Below are positions 15,095 through 26,608 of a stretch of DNA of 64,000 nucleotides, in pieces; the stretch's first letter is position 1, and the number at the start of each line of letters is the position of its first letter. Made by a program: the position numbers and the translations under genes. The DNA comes from Byssothecium circinans (taxonomy: Eukaryota; Ascomycota; Dothideomycetes; Pleosporales; Massarinaceae). The stretch covers positions 407,561-471,560 of the forward strand of contig ML977002.1 of NCBI GenBank assembly GCA_010015675.1. The letters are read 5' to 3'. The notes under the pieces were generated by a model. It was not told where the DNA came from, did not search any database, and saw only the letters and a list, made by a program, of their open reading frames with translations.

Positions 15095-16251
15095 ATGAGT
15101 ATGAAGGGATGAGCAAAAGTCGATAGATTGATTCGAATATGCATTCATGGGAGCTCGCGTGTAAGAGTAACATGCTTACAGCCCGTCGCGTTAGACGGGT
15201 CGTTTGGGAATCATATGGAGTATCAGGATATTGGAATGAATAAATTTACGTATCTACAAGCAATTAGGTCTTCAATTTTGTGCCTGTGTGCTTGTTTACG
15301 AGATGTTGAGGGCTCCTTAATGTGATGTTGTGGGACCCTGTTGAGGAAGGAATGAAGTCGCGCTTTCCGCATCCACGGTACGCTGCCTGTTAGTAACTTA
15401 GTTGAATCGGCTTCTCCGATGAGAAGAATTTTCCACTCCTCACTTCGCTTTTCAATTTCTGATGGACGCATTGTCTTGTTCCTCTGTTCTTCGTCCACAG
15501 CTAGCACGACAAACGAGATGCCTGCTCCATAGTTGAAGATGGGTGCTGTATTCTCATGGCTCGACGCAACCAACACCCCGAAAGTGGGACAGCAGTTGAA
15601 TGAAGAGATAGATCGCGAATACTCCACTCAGTACAGTGGTCATCAATGCAGAGCCATGCAAGCGGCGCACTCAATATCGCTACCACGTCCATCACAATTC
15701 TTCGATGGCTTTCTTACCCAAAGCAGCAGGTAGTGGTCGAGTAGGTAGGTATGTTGTCGAGGGCAAGTTCAGGGGAAACCGTCGCGCGATTTCTTTCGCT
15801 GGATTTGTTTATTATTCATTTTAACCCTACCCACGCGATCGACCTTTATGATTCGCTGGCTATAAGGACGCGACTAATTGCAGGCGTCAATTTACGCGGG
15901 CGTGGCAGCCAGCCCAGGCACCCCAACCAGCATCCAGCCATCAGCCAGACGAGCAATCAATCTTACTCAAGCGAGGTAGGCAAAACGAGCAATGATTTTC
16001 AGGTACGCGAAACCTATTTTTGATCTTCTAATTCATGTACGAAGTCTGACGAAAGGTTTGAACAGTTAAACAGTATACATTGATGGACAAAGAGGAAAAG
16101 AGGAAAATAAGCGTCCCATATCCTCATTCTTTCTACGGCTAAGGATACCCATTTCTGCACGAGGGGTATATCCAGAAAAGCAATATCATACAGAAGGTGG
16201 CTGGCGACATTCGAACGACTAGGAAGCATAGACAGGACCAAAGGAAACCAT
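15095..16251. other. Convergent intergenic region
   Basis: About 1.15 kb between the 3' ends of BiP (+) and the secreted protein gene (-). Short frames only. No domain, RNA gene or repeat recognised. Confidence 0.55.
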
Positions 16252-17306
16252 CTACGAAGAGGGCCAGTCGCGGTGGCCAGCGATGGTGACCTGCATGTGC
16301 TCGCCGTCGCCGAATTGGCAGCCGCCAGAGGCACCACCGTCAGAAGCAGTGCCGACCATGCAGGGACCCTTGCTGGCAGAGCCGAGAGCAATAGCGTAGG
16401 AGCCGGCCTTCTCGCAGGAGTTTCCGGCGTTGCAGACGAAGACGCAGGAAAGCTTGCCACCGGCAACACCAGATGTGCACTGGGAGCCCTTGGAGGACAG
16501 GACAACGCCCTTCATGTTGATCTCACGGGAGATGTCGAAGCAGCCCTTCTCGCGCGGGAAGGCGGTGAACTCGAGGATCGACTCGTTGAGGAGACCCATG
16601 AAGAGGTTGGAGTCGGGGAGAGCGGCACCGCAGCCACCAGAGAAACCCTCCGGGATGGAGACGGTGGTGGACTCGCCAGCCTTGAGGTTGACGAAGATCT
16701 GGGGTTGTTGAACGTTGATCCACATGCCGGCGGCAGTCCAGCAAATGACGGCAGCGTTCTTGTCACCGTCGTTGGTGAACGTCGCCTTGTACTTGCTGTC
16801 GTTGCCGAGCCAGAGACCGTTGCCCTTGGTCTTCGCATTCAATCCGGCCTTTACGCCGAGCTTGGAGAAAGCAGAGATGTCGAGGAGATCGGAGGCAGCG
16901 CCGCCGGAGGAAGGAGCTTTTGAGGGTGTGGCCGCAGCCGGGGTGGAGCTGGGCTTCGCGGCAGCGCTCGTCGCGGGCTTCTCAGCGGCGGCGGTAGTCT
17001 TCGGAGCCGACGCGACGTTGACCTCAGGAGCCGGTGCGGATGGGGCGGCGGCGGGGGCAGAAGCACCGTTGCCGAACTTGACGGTGGCCCAGTTGACGTC
17101 CTTGAGGGCCTCCGCCCAGTTCACGTTCTCGTACTGGCGCTTGGCCTCACTATGGATCTGTCAGCGCGCGCTCCTCATCAGCGCCGTCAGTCTACGTACA
17201 CATCGCGCTTGGCGTGGAAGTTGGAGTGTCCATGGTGGAGGTTGCTAGCCGTGACGGTGCCAGCGGCAGCGAGGGTGCTCAGCACCACAGCAGAGTTGAA
17301 ATGCAT
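16252..17306 (-). CDS. Secreted Cys-containing protein, possibly Asp f 4-like
   Basis: Two exons (17306-17200 and 17149-16252) with a 50-nt intron give 334 aa. The N-terminus MHFNSAVVLSTLAAAGTVTA is a signal peptide. It is followed by a His-rich segment and a dibasic KR (HAKRDVEAKRQ) that could be a Kex2 processing site. After ENVNWAEALKDVNWATVKFG comes an Ala/Pro/Ser linker of about 60 residues. The C-terminal domain holds nine Cys (GGCGAAL, EKGCFD, LSCVFVCN, GGCQFGDGEH). The layout of signal, low-complexity linker and Gly/Cys-rich beta-type domain recalls the fungal Asp f 4/thaumatin-like secreted family, but this link is from memory of layout, not a measured match. Extracellular or wall location is likely; function unknown. 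Confidence 0.8.
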
Positions 17307-20300
17307 TTCGGATGTGTTTGGTCGTCGGGATTGTGAGAATTGGTCGTGAGTCGTTCAACGAGGAGGTTGTTTATGCGCTGGGGGAAGGTGTGTGTGTGGG
17401 TGTGGGTGGTGGGGATCAAAAGAGTGACAGTCGCTGCGTGAATGAATGAGTGTAACGCCAGAGGATCCGGCTAACAAAAATGAAGGTCGATAACTTGGTG
17501 TAAAAGGGAGAGGGAAATGGGAGGGCGGAGGAAACGATTATGAGCGCTCTTCAGCCGTGCCGTGCAGGGCCCCTGTGCAGGATATCCTTGTCGCGAAAGA
17601 CAAAGGCGCTCCGTCTCCGTTCCCAATCACCGATTATCCAATTTCGTAGCCTCAGGGGTTGTCTTGGACTCCGTCGCTTATTCGCTGGTACCTGAACGGC
17701 CTTTCCGCGTCACCCCTGCACAAGGAGCGCCATGAATCGGGCGATGGGGCGCGCTTTCAAAGGTGGCATTGTCACTTGTTTGGCATTGTGCGTTGATTGT
17801 TTCCCGCGCATGGACAAAGCCGGTCCGCAGTGCCAGCAACACACGCCGCAGTGGGAAACAACGAGTGAAGCGGTTGTTGTGGTGTGAAAGACACCTATTG
17901 ACACGCCGATGGGTTGTCTTGCTGTGGAATCTGCGCTATTCACGCCACATGTCGTGGCTATCGCGAATACACACGACGGCTTCACTCAGCTCACATGTGG
18001 CTGTTTCAGTGACGCAAGCACACTCAACAAATCTACATGCCCTTCGCTGGCGTTGCCTAGTGACTTCTTCCACGCACTCGCCAAACCTTCACCATCACCT
18101 CAAAGCCCTGCCGAGACTTTGCAACTACCGCAGCAGCCCTATCACCAGGCACGGCTGATAAAACTCTATCGCAACGTGGTCGCGCCCAAGGGAATGGTGG
18201 ACATCTTGTCCTGTTCCTATTTCAAGGACCTTGGAGCGAAAGCATGCTGCATAAGCTCTGCATTTCTGCCCTGTCCTGCAGCTAACAGGCACAGGAGAAG
18301 ATGATGGGATGGATGAGCTGTGGTGGTGTAATATCGTAATCAGCGCAAGACGTGGACAACGATCGTTGGTTGGCGAGGGACGGTGAGTAGAGGAGGCGCC
18401 CAGCGGGTCATACCCGTGGGTGAGATTCAGAGATGTGGTGGGACGTTTGGGAAAGCAGGCCGAGTCTGAGACTGTTGAGTTGCCACTCCCAACCTTGCTC
18501 TGAAAGCTTCCGACGAACACTTGTGAAGAGTCTTCCTTGTTATCGTTTGCTCGTGCATTAGTATTTCTCACCATCTCGGCGGGCGGGCGGGGGAGCGGGG
18601 TGGATAGTGAATGCCACTGAATGGCACCCACGCACCAAATGCCGTCTCATCGCTCGGAGGAAACACCAGACCAGGAACTAGGAAACAGGACAGCATCCTT
18701 GGTGTCTATTTTCGCTGGTCGCACCTACATCAGCAGTCATCCAGTTTATTATAGTTCTTGACCAAAGTCGTAGACTACCCGCGCGTCTACTACGAGAAAG
18801 CAAAAAAAGCAACAAGCCACCTATTCATCAGCGCTAATCATCGCTTCCAGCTGGCCGATCACGAAACCGAATATCCCGGATGGAGAACAGACAGTCTAGA
18901 CCGATCGCTGCTGTGCCGCTTATCGATTACGCACACATTATCCACTTACACTATGACGACGTAGTAATTATATGTGAACACGAGTATCGGCAGTGCACAG
19001 TATGATTGATGGTAGTGCCACTGTTGATCCACACATCCGACTGGGAAGACCTGGGATGGAAAAAATGAGCGTGGTCGGTACCAAGACAGCACGCCGATAG
19101 ACCGATACAAAATTAGGTAAACATGCAATACTAAAAGCGGTATTTGTTTCGTCGTATCTCGCAGGTGCGATTCTGGGGAAAGAGATGGGCATCGGCGCTA
19201 TTGTTTGAACTTTTGGTGGAGCGATACGCGTACGAGGAAACACGATGACTGGACACCTATCATCCGAACAACTTCACCCACGACGGAAACACTCACTTGC
19301 GCAAATCGATGCGTCTGGCTACACTCGACTTCACACAACACAGATGTCGTGTTTGTGTCTGTGACGAATTGGCGTCGCTGGCGACTGGTCTCCGCTCGTC
19401 GTGTTGCGACATCAGTTCGTTCCTATGGTGAATCGGCATCTTCTCCATTTTCAGTCCCTGCGAGTCGTCCTAATTGTAGCACCGCGCTTATCGGATGTCC
19501 TTCATCTGCATATTCGGTGCCTGAAGATCTCTACTTGACATTAAACGCATGCGATGGCCCACACGAAACGACGCTTTACCGATCCTCCCGCTCCGGTTTC
19601 CGAGTTTCGTTTCAATTACTTACTCCACACACCATTTCCATCGTAGACTATACCGATTTCGACTTCAACCTAGCGTTGGTTGTCTTCTAGTTTAGGCATG
19701 CGAACACTAGTTCGTACAGCCGCTGCGGATTCGGAGTATAGGTTTTGAAACGTGCGCAGTGATGCGGAGTCCGCCATCCGCCGTGCATCATGTCAGCTCA
19801 GCTCCGAACCATCGCACGCCCAAGCGGCCTTGCAGAAGGTCTACCAGCTGTCAGGCCTTACTTGTGCGCAGGAGGTGAGGTGAGGTACCTGACGCAACGG
19901 ATTATATTTGGTGGTGGTGGCTTTTCGTAGGTGTGGCGCCTTACGAAAATTCGTGACAATTATTCTCTTGCGAAATCCCGGATAGTCCTCTGCCATTTCT
20001 TCCGTTTCGTAGCCAACATACCATTAGAGAAATTCTATTGCCTGCTACAGCTCCTACATTTAACTCCTCAAATAAGGAATGACCACGTTCAATCCTTAAA
20101 GTTACAACAATCTCTCTCCAGTCCCAGAAACGGTCCTCGGTGACGGAGCCTCATTCTAAGCTGTTTCTCTCCGAGGGTCGGTCCTACCGACCAATTCGAA
20201 GAACATGTATACCAAATAACTACTTACACTATATCAGCCATCTTATCCACTCCTAAGTAGGGGGTACAAAGTCAACAAAGGCCATCCAAAGGGGGTGTCA

Positions 20301-22200
20301 GTACGCTTCGTCTTGACTCTGAGGCAGAAAATTCCGAAGTCTTAGAGCTACGTGAAGTGTTCAGCACACTTTTGTACCTAGGAGTCTACTCGGTCTCTAG
20401 CATGCATGGGGTTATCATTCTCCGACGCCCACTATAGGCTGGGGCCTCTACCAGGCCTCAGATTACTTGGAGAAAGCGACGAAAAGGCCCGTCTCTCGGT
20501 TTTCTCGTTGGGTTTTTGGTTCGGCCTACGAGAGAGAATGGCGGAGCTCGACTGCGTTTTTGGGAGTTCCGAAGTGTTTGGTTCCTGTTAAATCTGTGCC
20601 CTTGATCGTTAGTGTTCAGACGCACTCTGAATCATGCCTGCGCTGAAATCTTTCGAAATAGCTAAATAGCTGTATGCCAGGTCCCGAGGTCTTTTAGATC
20701 CGGTTCACGAATGCTTCTACACTACTTAACCTAATTTCGCTTTATGCTGACGTTATACGCTGTCGAATAAGGAGGCTGTTTGCTTTGTTACTAGCGTGTT
20801 GGACGCATTCCTCGCCCTTACAGGTTCGTCGCACTGACCCTCAACGCCTTTGGTAAGACACACCTACAGTTAGTAGGGAGATATCAACATTAGGCTTCAG
20901 CGTCTATCTCCCCTATAGTTACGCCCTAGTATCAGTAATACTAGTGACGTGAAGCACCACCACACCACCGAGCCGGCCAAAATTTCCTTGGCATTTTTAA
21001 GCCGTTGTATCATCAATAACTATTTCAAAACTGAAGCTATCAAGCTAGGATTTTAACCATAGATATATATAATATAGTTTTGAAAGGTTATAAGAAATAT
21101 TACTCTAGCTATAGCCATAAGCACGGCGTCCCTCTCTTGCATGAATCTCTTGTTCATCTCAGCCTACTCTTGAATAACTCTACCTTCTCCTTTTCTAGAG
21201 CTTTCACTCTTGCTTTAAGATTATTTTCCTTTTCTGCGAGCATGCTCATTAAACTCCTGAGAATCAGCTCCTTCAGTGGCTACGGATAAGCGGTTTCTCT
21301 TCACATGCATGAATAACTAGCCTGGTTTGTTTCGCATTTGGAGGGTAGCTTATAGCTCTATATTTCTTTTCTTTGCAGCTGGAATATACATTGTCCAAAT
21401 CTCCATCAAAGCGCATACGCTGTCGAGGATGATCGCACTGTCTTGTGGCTCTACCAGCCCTTCAAGGGCTCTCACGATGACAAGTAAGTCTTGTGGAAAC
21501 GATTATAGCAATAATCACCTACCATGTCATCTCGACCGTGGGAAGGGAATCGATTGAAATCTGCGAAAGTTCCATGGCGAGGACGGGACAGTAGCGCAAC
21601 GCGGATGACGCGCGGGGACAAGGTGAGTCTTTTATGGTCCCGCTGAGACAGCAAGACACACTCATAACAAGCACGTCGAACAACCCTCTCCCCTCTCGTC
21701 CCGTGTGAGAGCGTTGGCGCCACTCCATTGATCGACAGAAGCGCGGGATGCAAGGCCAAAGCCACCTCCTTTCGCACCATCGTTGGCCCCAGCTACACCT
21801 TATCAACTAGCAAAGGGTGATTCGTGCGGAATCCCTAATCTACAGCATTCGTCCACGGCTACTGGATGAGAAACCCCTGATCCTGGACTGCAGTGAATGC
21901 GGGCTTTGTGAGCTGTTAGACGCTTAGGATTCGCGCGCCTCCGGTCATGCATCCGTTGACACCGTCAGGATCGAGGCTCAGATGTCCCGTCGACACCAAT
22001 TTTCGTATCCGCGGAAGTGCGGCCACGTAGGGAGGCCCCCTCCCTACAGGTCGTTCGAGAGAAGGGATGTTCACTGCCCCGATACGGTGACGTGATCCTT
22101 GTGGTTTGGCTGCCTGGCGGTGTTGAGACATCAGCGAGGCTTTATGGATCTAGCGCTTCTCTTTTCTAGGCGTGGAACCGCCGACAAACCGCTCTTAGGT
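17307..22200. other. Gene-poor region with degenerate sequence
   Basis: About 4.9 kb without a gene I can support. Up to 19 kb it has normal composition with frames on both strands (17909-18304, 19205-19690) that lack domains. From about 19.9 kb composition becomes more AT-rich and mixed. A 7-bp stem/3-nt loop hairpin, GGTCGGTCCTACCGACC, lies at 20176-20192. At 20947-20962 the sequence acgtgaagcaccacca matches the inverted-repeat end of the element at 32227-32540 apart from G/A differences. At about 21379-21483 a possible exon (TTTTCTTTGCAG acceptor, GTAAGTC donor) reads AYAVEDDRTVLWLYQPF; its gene could not be extended. Confidence 0.45.
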
Positions 22201-22219
22201 CTATAGTTCAACAGATAAG

Positions 22220-22672
22220 GATTGTCTTCGCATTGGAAGTTCCACACATTATCTCTCTATTAGCATGGCCCTCTTTCTTCTCCTAGGCTTCCTCCTTTGC
22301 TTCGTAGGCGGACTTCTGCTAAGCGTTGTGTTATTGTCCAAGGATGCCTCCCGGCTTAGGCAGAACGGACGCACGCATTTTTAGGAGTCAACCGCGTCTT
22401 TCTTCTTCAGCACCTGTCAAGCGGGTTTATCAATAGCTGGCGTAATCACCATCGCGATCGCACTTGCTACAGACACTGACCCCTATTGGCTCGACACAGT
22501 CATCCTTGATACTCTTCAGCTGTTTGTTGGCGCAAATGTGATTATATTTCCTAACAAGATTGGTTTAAGCACTCATACTGCAGGTAGATTACCTAGACGC
22601 TGCGTGGTTTTGACAAGCTCCGGGGCACCCCTAAAGATGCGCCTTGGTATAACTTATACCAGCTGAAAACTG
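22220..22672 (+). pseudogene. Remnant of a predicted membrane protein with one in-frame TAG
   Basis: From ATG 22265 the frame reads MALFLLLGFLLCFVGGLLL, a clear membrane segment. It meets a single TAG and stays open in the same frame through CQAGLSIAGVITIAIALATD and TVILDTLQLFVGANVIIFP, two more hydrophobic stretches. It closes at TGA inside the left end of the MITE-like element at 22645. So the 3' end was probably replaced by the element insertion, and the TAG (in THF*ESTAS) disables what is left. I do not recognise the family. Coding origin is inferred from the long continued frame and hydrophobic pattern. Confidence 0.4.
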
Positions 22673-23147
22673 GTATAAAAAATTATCTAAAATAGGCCCG
22701 AATACCGGCCTCTAATTAGCTGGTAGATTGGTGGGTAGATACTAGGTATAGCGTGCGCGCTACTCTACATGCAGTCAACACCAAGGACGTGCACCAAGGC
22801 CGTAGCCCGTCCGCTCACTGACTAAGTGTAGCACCACTACCTATATACACCCCCTACCTATGCGCACTAAAGGTAAATAAAGTACTACAAGTAACATACG
22901 CGCGTTAGATTTGCCTAAATTAACTGTATTTAAGCTCTATTTTGTTACTAAGTGGACGCCTATAGAGCCTTACACATCTAAGCCTGTTAACATATAATTC
23001 CTTATTAAAAAAGCGTGGCTTAACAATCCTTATTAGATTAAATAGATATATATAGATATATTATACTAGTATAAAAATACTGGTATAAAATATACCATCA
23101 CTGGTATAAAATATCAATACTGGTATAATATATACCAGAGCGCGTCC
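22637..23147. mobile_element. MITE-like element with TGGTATA inverted ends
   Basis: The left end TGGTATAacTTATACCA (22645-22661) and right end TGGTATAatataTACCA (23121-23137) are each near-palindromic, and they pair with each other as inverted termini. TGGTATAA-type motifs recur inside both arms (for example 22671 and 23075-23130). GCGC flanks both sides (gatgcgcct, agagcgcgtcc). The element is about 0.5 kb, has no coding frame, and its centre is AT-rich. I cannot assign a superfamily, and no clean target duplication was found. Confidence 0.5.
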
Positions 23148-23149
23148 AT

Positions 23150-23893
23150 AAGGACATCGCGATCCTATGGTAGTTTCGTCTGGACCACACCTGATATTGC
23201 CTTCCGTATGTGGTACGAGACCTTTCCTTCGCCCTTCTAAATTAGTCTCATTCAAGGCAGGGATAACCCCGTTTACGAGTACGTGTACTCTCTCGCGCTG
23301 CCATAGTGTCTATTGTGCCGTTGGCGCTATTGTACATGGCTCTACACGCCCACAAGCTCTCAGCCATGAGTATAAGCGTCTGCTGGCACTACTTATTGCC
23401 CCCAATATAGTTGCAGTAGCATAAACCCGGTGAGCATATAGAAGCTTGTGCAGCGCTCGCGGCACCTCGACCAGGGAAGCTGGCTTCGATCTCACAACTC
23501 CGCGATCTTCTCACGGGCGCAATTGGTGCCGTCAGTACGGCCAGAGGCACAATTCATGGCCCCGAATCACCTTGGAAGGTGCTAGATGACTTGGAACACG
23601 AGTTCCGAAATCGTCTTGGGTTGAAGTTTCTTGTGTCCGATCCTGTTCCGCGAAAACGCTTAGGGCTCGTCCACTGTGTAGACTATCGCATGTCTCTGGA
23701 GTTGCTTCTCCATTCAAACATCGACCTCGTCGTCTTTGATCAGCCAGGAAGTTGCACGGAAGATCCTCACGGCCCTCGTGCGCACTCGCGGACGTATTTC
23801 CACCCCGTCGACCCGAACCCAGATGAGGGATTCCTGCTAAGGGTTATGGTGCTCGCGCCTCGCGCACGACCCGCGCGTAAGTCATTTTAAGAA
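23150..23893 (+). pseudogene. Frameshifted remnant of an unassigned conserved protein
   Basis: The 3' part (from about 23410) is open for about 160 codons: HKPGEHIEACAALAAPRPGK, LRDLLTGAIGAVSTARGTI, PWKVLDDLEHEFRNRLGLKF, SDPVPRKRLGLVHCVDYR and NIDLVVFDQPGSC. The preceding 250 bases carry protein-like text in another frame (FVWTTPDIALPYVWYETFPS and NPVYEYVYSLALP) with stops between, so at least one frameshift and several stops separate the pieces. Homology-like text ends near FHPVDPNPDEGF, where a repeat shared with 30460 begins. It reads like an enzyme of ATP-grasp or related type, but that is a guess. A neighbouring MITE bounds it on the left. Confidence 0.5.
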
Positions 23894-23914
23894 GTGAGTA
23901 AGATACATTTAAGC
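23848..23914 (+). repeat. Repeat end shared with 30460-30540
   Basis: The segment ggtgctcgcgcctcgcgcac through gatacatttaag is found again at 30460-30540 in the same orientation. Differences are mostly C/T and G/A (cgcgcac/tgtgcac, gcgcgtaag/atgtgtgag) plus a short insertion. Each copy marks a sharp switch from GC-normal to AT-rich sequence, so it is probably the end of a repeat family. Confidence 0.55.
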
Positions 23915-24128
23915 TAGTTATATTAACACTATTTTAAGCTTAAATTATCTCAGGGCTAAAATATAGGAGCAACCATATCAATCCTTCGTTATATCTTAAT
24001 TATTGACATTATCTCACAAACGTTGTTGATATAATTCAACCACTACTACTTGCCCCCTACTGGTACTGTCAACTTATTGTTATCGAGACAGGAATACCGA
24101 ATGCGCCCACCCCACGGCGCGATAAAAT

Positions 24129-24230
24129 GATAGCCCTACGAAGACGATAGCCCTACGAAGACGATAGCCCTACGAAGACGATAGCCCTACGAAGACGATA
24201 GCCTCACGATGACAGCAGTCTTATGATGAG
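24129..24230 (+). repeat. 17-bp tandem minisatellite
   Basis: Four perfect copies of gatagccctacgaagac (24129-24196), then one copy with three changes (24197-24213) and one more degenerate copy. No spacer separates the units, and no gene uses the array. It lies about 100 bp left of the pogo-type transposon. Confidence 0.9.
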
Positions 24231-24445
24231 AGGCACTTTTTCCGCTTGATCTCTATTGTGCATGTGTTGAGTCCGCTGACGTTCTGACAGATACGGTTAC
24301 CTGACTCCAGGCCGCGAGCTCAACTAACGTAGTGGCTTACGTGATGCGCAGGTTCGCGTGATGGGCACCCCACACCAAATCACCCCTTTTCACAAACGCT
24401 GTGCTAGCGCCATCCACAATAGCTAAATAATTCCTATATTGCATT

Positions 24446-24935
24446 NNNNNNNNNNNNNNNNNNNNNNNNNNNNNNNNNNNNNNNNNNNNNNNNNNNNNNN
24501 NNNNNNNNNNNNNNNNNNNNNNNNNNNNNNNNNNNNNNNNNNNNNNNNNNNNNNNNNNNNNNNNNNNNNNNNNNNNNNNNNNNNNNNNNNNNNNNNNNNN
24601 NNNNNNNNNNNNNNNNNNNNNNNNNNNNNNNNNNNNNNNNNNNNNNNNNNNNNNNNNNNNNNNNNNNNNNNNNNNNNNNNNNNNNNNNNNNNNNNNNNNN
24701 NNNNNNNNNNNNNNNNNNNNNNNNNNNNNNNNNNNNNNNNNNNNNNNNNNNNNNNNNNNNNNNNNNNNNNNNNNNNNNNNNNNNNNNNNNNNNNNNNNNN
24801 NNNNNNNNNNNNNNNNNNNNNNNNNNNNNNNNNNNNNNNNNNNNNNNNNNNNNNNNNNNNNNNNNNNNNNNNNNNNNNNNNNNNNNNNNNNNNNNNNNNN
24901 NNNNNNNNNNNNNNNNNNNNNNNNNNNNNNNNNNN
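24446..24935. other. Assembly gap (490 N)
   Basis: Run of unknown bases inside the pogo-type transposon. Open frames reported across it are artefacts of N. Its true length is not known. Confidence 0.99.
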
Positions 24936-26382
24936 AGAAAACTGCACTACTATGGTACTCCTTGCGTTGTTGCAGGTCTAGAGGCTTGCTCTTCTTCTGT
25001 TGTTTCTTCTTAACGAGTAGGGCCTCTTGCAAGCCTTGTACTTCTGCGTGGAGTAGCTCGTTCTGAACAGAGATATGGTGGAGAGAACGTTTCAGCTTCT
25101 GCACCTCCTTACTGCCCTCATCCCTCACAGCCTTACGCACAAGGGTCTCAATTTTTAGCTAATCCTTGCCGCTGAGTACTGAGGTAGAGCTCTCTCGTGA
25201 ATCCTGTAGCTCTGGCGTTAATTTAGTGAACCTTTGGAGGATTACTTTAGCGTTGCAAGGCCATATACTAGTAGCTTTAAAGGACTTTAGAATTATTTCC
25301 TTCTTGAAGGAGGTAGTCTAGGCTTCCCAGAAGAGAGGGAAGAAATCCCCTTTCTTTACTGGCAACAGTCCTTAGGCCCTGTGGAGGTAGTTGGTGAGGG
25401 CTTTTAAGTACGCTGATGAGAGAGGCTTGAAGAGTACTACATCAAGGGGCTGCAGCGTGTGAGTTAAATGGGGAGGAAATATCATAAGGAGGATTTGATT
25501 GCGGTCACAGTAGTCAATAAAGTCCCTAGTAACGTGGGACCCATGGCCATCCAGGATTAGTAATTAGTAGGATCGACGAGCTTTCGCTTTTGTGTACCAA
25601 TTAAAGACCTGCTCGAGCCACGCAAGGCCTATATCGTTGCTGGTCCATCCATTAGGAGAAGTAGTAATAAAAACCTCCTACTTCCTAGCCTCAATATCCT
25701 CTACCCAGGCCGATTGGAGAGCCTTGTTAGCAGCTGCAAATAGTAGCCCTGGTGGCAACGCAGTTCCATCAGCACAAACGCATGCTAGAAGCGTTACCCA
25801 CTCACTGTTGCCATCTTAGAGGGCTGCTGTAACTTCCTTACGGTCCCACATGGCTTTGCTAAAGATCCTTTTGCTTCTTCTAATGATCTCTGTGAGGAAG
25901 CCCTTCTCATCTATATTGTACGTGTGACGAGGCTCTATATTGTACTCCTTAATCTTATCCAGCAGAAGTTAAAAGAATTACTCGTATTTAGCCCCTGAAT
26001 CAGCTTGGTGGCGTACGCGATCCATCCCTGAGGCCCAGTGAGGTGTAATAGTGAGATGATTACGGTTAATAAATCAGGTAACCTAGTATCTGCTCACGGG
26101 CTATTTAGCTATTGTAGAGGCGAAATTTTGTACCATCTCCCTTGTAGGAGGAAGTCGACGAGCTGAAAGTCCCTCTATATAGCTTACAAGCTCTATCTCT
26201 TGTTGTGGGGTGATCTTCTGTTGATTGGCAATCTTCGAAGTGTGGGGTACTGTGATAGCCTGGTGCCGGCGCGTTAGCGTTGAGCGTACAACACCATGTT
26301 TTTTCGCAATTTCTTTATACGAGAAAGTTTCGCCTGACTCTAGGGAGTTGATTTCTTCAATTGCAGCGTTAATCGGATCCAT
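24936..26382 (-). pseudogene. DDE transposase of the pogo/Fot1-type element
   Basis: From ATG 26382 the frame reads an N-terminal psq/pogo helix-turn-helix (SYKEIAKKHGVVRSTLTRR) and a second DNA-binding segment (LPPTREMV). It continues past a TAG after TIAK where a Gln would fit. Further on, on the same strand, lie YNIDEKGF with the first catalytic Asp, LLILDGHGSHVT with the second, and FPPHLTHTLQPLDV, hallmarks of DDE_1 endonucleases. A Lys/Gln-rich coiled tail (VKKKQQKKSKPLDLQQRK) runs into the gap. Several stops are TAG where CAG is expected, consistent with RIP (CpA to TpA). Not functional as it stands. Confidence 0.88.
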
Positions 26383-26608
26383 ACTGGTGTAGTTATGAGG
26401 TTGTGAAGATTGTGGTGTTTTGGTGTGGGGTGCGCATCACGCGAACCTGCGCATCACGTAAGCCACTACGTTAGTGCAAACTGGGACCCTGGTCCCGATG
26501 AATCACTTGGCTAACAAACTCGGCTACAAGGACCACGCAACGCCCGTTTCACACCCTCTTCGTCGCCGACCAGAACTGCGTAACTACCCGTCTCATCAGC
26601 GACCGTCC

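Larger units (their letters stand above)
24327..26471 (-). mobile_element. Pogo/Fot1-type DNA transposon (Tc1/mariner superfamily), degenerate
   Basis: Terminal inverted repeats of about 54 bp start ACGTAGTGGCTTACGTGATG at 24327 and end with its complement at 26471. They differ at only one or so positions (gggcacc/gcgcacc). TA duplications flank it at 24325-24326 and 26472-26473, the rule for this superfamily. The minus strand encodes a DDE transposase broken by several TAG/TAA codons, and a 490-bp N run hides its 3' third. Length is 2145 bp including the gap. The TIRs are much better preserved than the coding part. Confidence 0.93.

Noticed and set aside
13523..15148. 541-codon open frame on the strand opposite to BiP
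   Set aside because: Long antisense frames are a known by-product of Hsp70 codon bias; the protein is Leu/Val/Gly-rich with no domain and the plus-strand gene is certain.
16273..16923. 216-codon frame opposite to the secreted protein gene
   Set aside because: Shadow of the minus-strand gene, whose intron and signal peptide are clear.
17909..18304. 131-codon frames at 17.8-18.3 kb
   Set aside because: Two overlapping frames with no motif or signal; likely chance in GC-normal DNA.
19205..19690. 161-codon frame
   Set aside because: No recognisable domain, no supporting exon borders, low-complexity Ser/Thr/Arg content.
20176..20192. Hairpin GGTCGGTCCTACCGACC as a terminator or RNA gene
   Set aside because: Isolated 7-bp stem with no adjacent gene; could be chance.
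24129..24230. Possible CRISPR array
   Set aside because: Units are 17 bp with no spacers, in a eukaryotic genome; this is a minisatellite.
24439..24981. Open frames spanning the N run on both strands
   Set aside because: They exist only because N codons are not read as stops.
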